The translations under genes and the position numbers were made by a program. Source: Marinobacter sp. BGYM27 (GTDB lineage: Bacteria; Pseudomonadota; Gammaproteobacteria; Pseudomonadales; Oleiphilaceae). From it: 64,000 bases of DNA. The DNA lies in the NCBI GenBank assembly GCA_025153445.1, contig JANZNS010000005.1, positions 62,001 to 126,000 of the forward strand. Direction: 5' to 3'. Shown here piece after piece: positions 61,483 through 64,000 of this stretch; within the stretch, counting starts at the first letter, position 1, and each line of letters opens with the position of its first letter. Below the pieces are notes generated by a model that had not been told where the DNA came from, ran no database searches, and saw only the letters and a list, made by a program, of their open reading frames with translations.

Positions 61483-63981
61483 ATGCGCGTAGAAAAGAGC
61501 TACATGCGATTACCTCTGGCATCAGCGATGGCACTGGTCATCGCGGGGACGACGCCGGCTTACGCTGGTCTACTGGGCGGATTGCTCGGCGGTGACGGCA
61601 AAAGTGCCGGCGATGGCCAGCCTTCTGCGGTCACCGGAGACGGTGGCTTCTTTAGCGAACCCTTTGCCGAACCCACCATTCAGGTTGACGGTGAACAGAT
61701 CGCAACCAGTGACCGCTGCATAGTGGATGCCGGCGGCGACCTTCAATGCAAGCCAGCCGCAGGCACTATCGCTGTGCTGGGAGATGGCCGTTTCGTTTAT
61801 CTGAATGCGCTGGAAGGCACGGAAAACGTTGAACTCGCCGTGATCGCCCAGTTCGGTGAAGTTTCGGTCAACGACCAGTCACGCGTGATGACGCTGGACG
61901 AGCATGACCAGCCGAGCTGGATCAAGCCCACTCCGAACGACGGCGGCGCCAATCCCGACGGCAACGACAGCACCACCCTGACCGGCGGGCTGCTCGATAC
62001 CGCTGACAACACCGACAAAAATGACGGCGCTCTGTTCTGTGCCGATGTTGTGTTTCTTCCTGACGGCAGAATGATGGCGGTCGGCGGCACGGACTATTAT
62101 ACCGAGCCCGGCGTTGACGGCCTGCCTGTGGGCGTAGTGGAGTTGGAGGGCCTGAAGTCCTCGCGCATCTTCGATCCGGAGACCAACACCTGGAGCCAGA
62201 GCGGCGACATGCAATATGGCCGCTGGTACCCAAGTCTGGTGAGCCTGGCCAACAGCGATGTATTCGTCGCCAGTGGCGTGACCAAACTGCTCAAGCCGGT
62301 GTACCCGGAGGATCCGCTCCAGTCCGGCCGTAACGTCGCACAGACCGAAACCTATGACATCGAAAGCGGAACCTGGAGCAACAACGGCTCAGCCGCTCAG
62401 CGCTCGCTGCCACTGTTCCCGCGCATGCATCTGCTGCCCAACGGCCATGTGTTCTACAACGCCGGCGGTCAGGCATTCAATCCTTTCGGTCAGGCTTATG
62501 ACCAGGCGCTGTGGAATATCGTCGGCACCTATAATCCTGAATCAAAGCAGTGGACAGATCTGGGCTATGCCGGCCTTCCGTTGCGGCTCAACGAACTGGG
62601 TTTGGACGCACTGAGCACCACGCTCAATCCAACCAATATCAATCCGGATCAGGTAGAGCGTCTTCTGGGTGATCTGGTCGGCAAGACTCTGGATGATCCA
62701 ACTGCAGCAATTGGTCAGTTGCTTGAGACCCCGGTCGACGACCGTGCACTCGAGCGTGCCATCGGTTCAGGCATGCGCGGATCGACGTTCTCGATTCAAC
62801 TGCCGCTGCGTCCAGATGGCAACGGTGGGTATCACGAGTCAGAGTTCCTGACGGCCGGCGGCGTGCCGACTTATGTGACGGCCGGCAGCCCGGGCGGCTA
62901 TCTGCCCATTTCCTCATCACGTATCGATACCGTTACCACCAACGGCGATGAAATGGCCTACGAGTCGCGCCTGACTGGCTCGCTCAACCAGCCGCGTTGG
63001 TACGGTTCGGGCGTGGCGATGCCTGACAACAGCGTGATGGTGTTCTCTGGTGGCACACGCGATGGCGTGGTGGCTACGGGGCTGGAGGGCGCGATCATCC
63101 AGTCCGAGCGTTTTGATCTTGAAACCGAAACATGGAAACCAATGGCCTCAGCGCACCGTGAACGCACCTACCACAACACCGCTGTGCTAATGACGGATGG
63201 ACGGGTTCTGGTGGGCGGCCACTCCCCCATCAACACCGCGTATCTGTCATTCATCAATCTGGATGAGCTGGGATTTGCGGACTATGCCGGGCGCGACCCG
63301 TCGTTCGAAATCTACACGCCACCCTACGCTTCCCGTGACGATCGTCCGATGATCGAGCAAGCGCCTGTTGCACTGCTCACAAATGGTGGTGAATTCGATA
63401 TCCGCACAGATCGGTCAGATATTGACCAGGTCATGCTTGTCCGTCGCAAGGCGACTACTCACCTGGTTGACGGCGATCAGCGCTCAGTGGTGTTGCCTAT
63501 CATAGACCGTAGAAACGACAAGGTAACAGTCAAAATGACCGCTAACCGCGCGGTTCTTCCGGCCGGCCAATACATGCTGTTTGTCAGCTACAAGGCAGAT
63601 GACGGCATGCGGGTACCTTCGGAATCCACGCCTGTAAGCGTGCTCGCCGACCCCGGCAATCCGCATGGCCCACTCGCCCGGCAGCTTGACCCGGCGCCCC
63701 AGGAAGACGACAGCGATAGCAATGGAGGCCTGCTCGGTGGGCTGCTCAACAGCGGCAACAATGGCGGTTCGCTGCTGGATCCGATTTTCGACCTGAGCTC
63801 GGGCGGCATTAGCGCGGTACCCACCCTTGGCCAGCTTCGGGATGGCACGCCGCAGCTTCTGACCGAAGCCGGCGTTGCAATAGAAGGCGGTGCCTCGGTG
63901 CTTAAGCAAACCGTGGACGGCGCACCCGTTGCACTGCAAGGCCTGGTGATTGACTTTACCAATCTTGTGGGCAATCCATGA
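61483..63981 (+). CDS. Secreted copper-radical oxidase (glyoxal/galactose oxidase-like)
   Basis: 832 residues. Signal peptide cleaved near TPAYA (residue 28), then a Gly/Asp-rich linker. A kelch-type seven-bladed propeller carries the copper-radical residues: Cys186 (LFCADVVFLPDG) and Tyr249 (GRWYPSLV) for the thioether cross-link, Tyr563-His564 (ERTYHNTAV), and His660 (TTHLVDGDQR) in the C-terminal galactose-oxidase-like immunoglobulin domain (about 605-720). An insert at about 365-430 is absent from typical relatives. It would oxidise an alcohol or aldehyde outside the cell with release of hydrogen peroxide. ATG 61483 follows GGGAG; a second ATG at 61504 lies in a 13-base repeat. The C-terminal ~100 residues are low-complexity, then unknown. 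Confidence 0.85.
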   Translation: MRVEKSYMRLPLASAMALVIAGTTPAYAGLLGGLLGGDGKSAGDGQPSAVTGDGGFFSEPFAEPTIQVDGEQIATSDRCIVDAGGDLQCKPAAGTIAVLGDGRFVYLNALEGTENVELAVIAQFGEVSVNDQSRVMTLDEHDQPSWIKPTPNDGGANPDGNDSTTLTGGLLDTADNTDKNDGALFCADVVFLPDGRMMAVGGTDYYTEPGVDGLPVGVVELEGLKSSRIFDPETNTWSQSGDMQYGRWYPSLVSLANSDVFVASGVTKLLKPVYPEDPLQSGRNVAQTETYDIESGTWSNNGSAAQRSLPLFPRMHLLPNGHVFYNAGGQAFNPFGQAYDQALWNIVGTYNPESKQWTDLGYAGLPLRLNELGLDALSTTLNPTNINPDQVERLLGDLVGKTLDDPTAAIGQLLETPVDDRALERAIGSGMRGSTFSIQLPLRPDGNGGYHESEFLTAGGVPTYVTAGSPGGYLPISSSRIDTVTTNGDEMAYESRLTGSLNQPRWYGSGVAMPDNSVMVFSGGTRDGVVATGLEGAIIQSERFDLETETWKPMASAHRERTYHNTAVLMTDGRVLVGGHSPINTAYLSFINLDELGFADYAGRDPSFEIYTPPYASRDDRPMIEQAPVALLTNGGEFDIRTDRSDIDQVMLVRRKATTHLVDGDQRSVVLPIIDRRNDKVTVKMTANRAVLPAGQYMLFVSYKADDGMRVPSESTPVSVLADPGNPHGPLARQLDPAPQEDDSDSNGGLLGGLLNSGNNGGSLLDPIFDLSSGGISAVPTLGQLRDGTPQLLTEAGVAIEGGASVLKQTVDGAPVALQGLVIDFTNLVGNP

Positions 63982-64000
63982 TGAGCCACTCCAATCGCAG
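63981..64000 (+). CDS. Start of next gene, truncated by window edge
   Basis: ATG at 63981 shares its A with the TGA of the oxidase gene (TGATG), and the frame reads MSHSNR before the window ends. The tight overlap suggests cotranscription with the oxidase; a maturation or electron-transfer partner would be plausible but cannot be read. Confidence 0.45.

Noticed and set aside
1-64000. CRISPR arrays, insertion sequences, rRNA or tRNA genes
   Set aside because: Both strands were read for regularly spaced repeats, transposase motifs and RNA gene signatures; none was found.

Overview
The window looks like chromosome from a marine or halophilic gammaproteobacterium, most likely Marinobacter-like. 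This rests on gene content and order (LiuR-type leucine operon, PsrA-type site at the ETF genes, TRAP transporter, SlyD-type FKBP, DUF1285, PhaD-like regulator with phasin, DUF1365/Cfa-like lipid cluster) and on the mid-50s GC look of most of the sequence. The genus is an inference. I see no rRNA, tRNA, CRISPR array or insertion sequence.

Layout. 1-3.4 kb: edge of a type II secretion locus (gspF fragment, gspE), divergent from a short gspC and a LapG-like periplasmic protease. 3.5-12.6 kb: leucine/isovalerate catabolism (liuR, then liuABCDE and acetoacetyl-CoA synthetase) with two matching LiuR-type operators. 12.7-19 kb: a PAS-type sigma-54 activator, a TRAP transporter behind a sigma-54-like promoter, and a fused CoA-transferase. 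19-23.3 kb: etfBA and ETF-quinone oxidoreductase, divergent around a perfect palindrome of PsrA type; these carry electrons from acyl-CoA dehydrogenases such as LiuA to the quinone pool. 23.4-31.8 kb: mostly housekeeping genes (FKBP isomerase, DUF1285, radical SAM, class V aminotransferase, SixA, GpsA) plus a phosphatase/anti-anti-sigma pair and an HD phosphohydrolase.

31.8-40.1 kb: a lipid-modification cluster (FAD oxidoreductase, divergent desaturase, SnoaL-like, SDR, FAD oxidoreductase, DUF1365, Cfa-family methyltransferase, DUF2878, exported protein), tightly overlapped. The methyltransferase has lost residues needed by true cyclopropane synthases. 40.2-48.6 kb: xthA, PhaD-like regulator, phasin, a probable small RNA, a sulfide-handling module (persulfide-dioxygenase-like MBL protein, DSP-like protein, SulP), hemH and gabT. 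48.7-52.1 kb: an EAL-CBS-GGDEF protein and a chemoreceptor. 52.4-55.3 kb: arsenic resistance operon arsR-arsC-arsH-arsB. 55.4-56.9 kb: ExaC/AldB-type aldehyde dehydrogenase with a striking nested inverted repeat upstream.

57.5-60.7 kb is the clear outlier: a strongly AT-rich segment encoding a 913-residue membrane-anchored NACHT/STAND NTPase, followed through an ATGA overlap by a possible 44-residue protein. Composition, isolation and architecture suggest a horizontally acquired, probably anti-phage, gene of a type not described in detail; this is the best candidate for a new system. After it come a small lipoprotein and an exported copper-radical oxidase of the glyoxal/galactose oxidase family, and the first codons of a further gene at the right edge.
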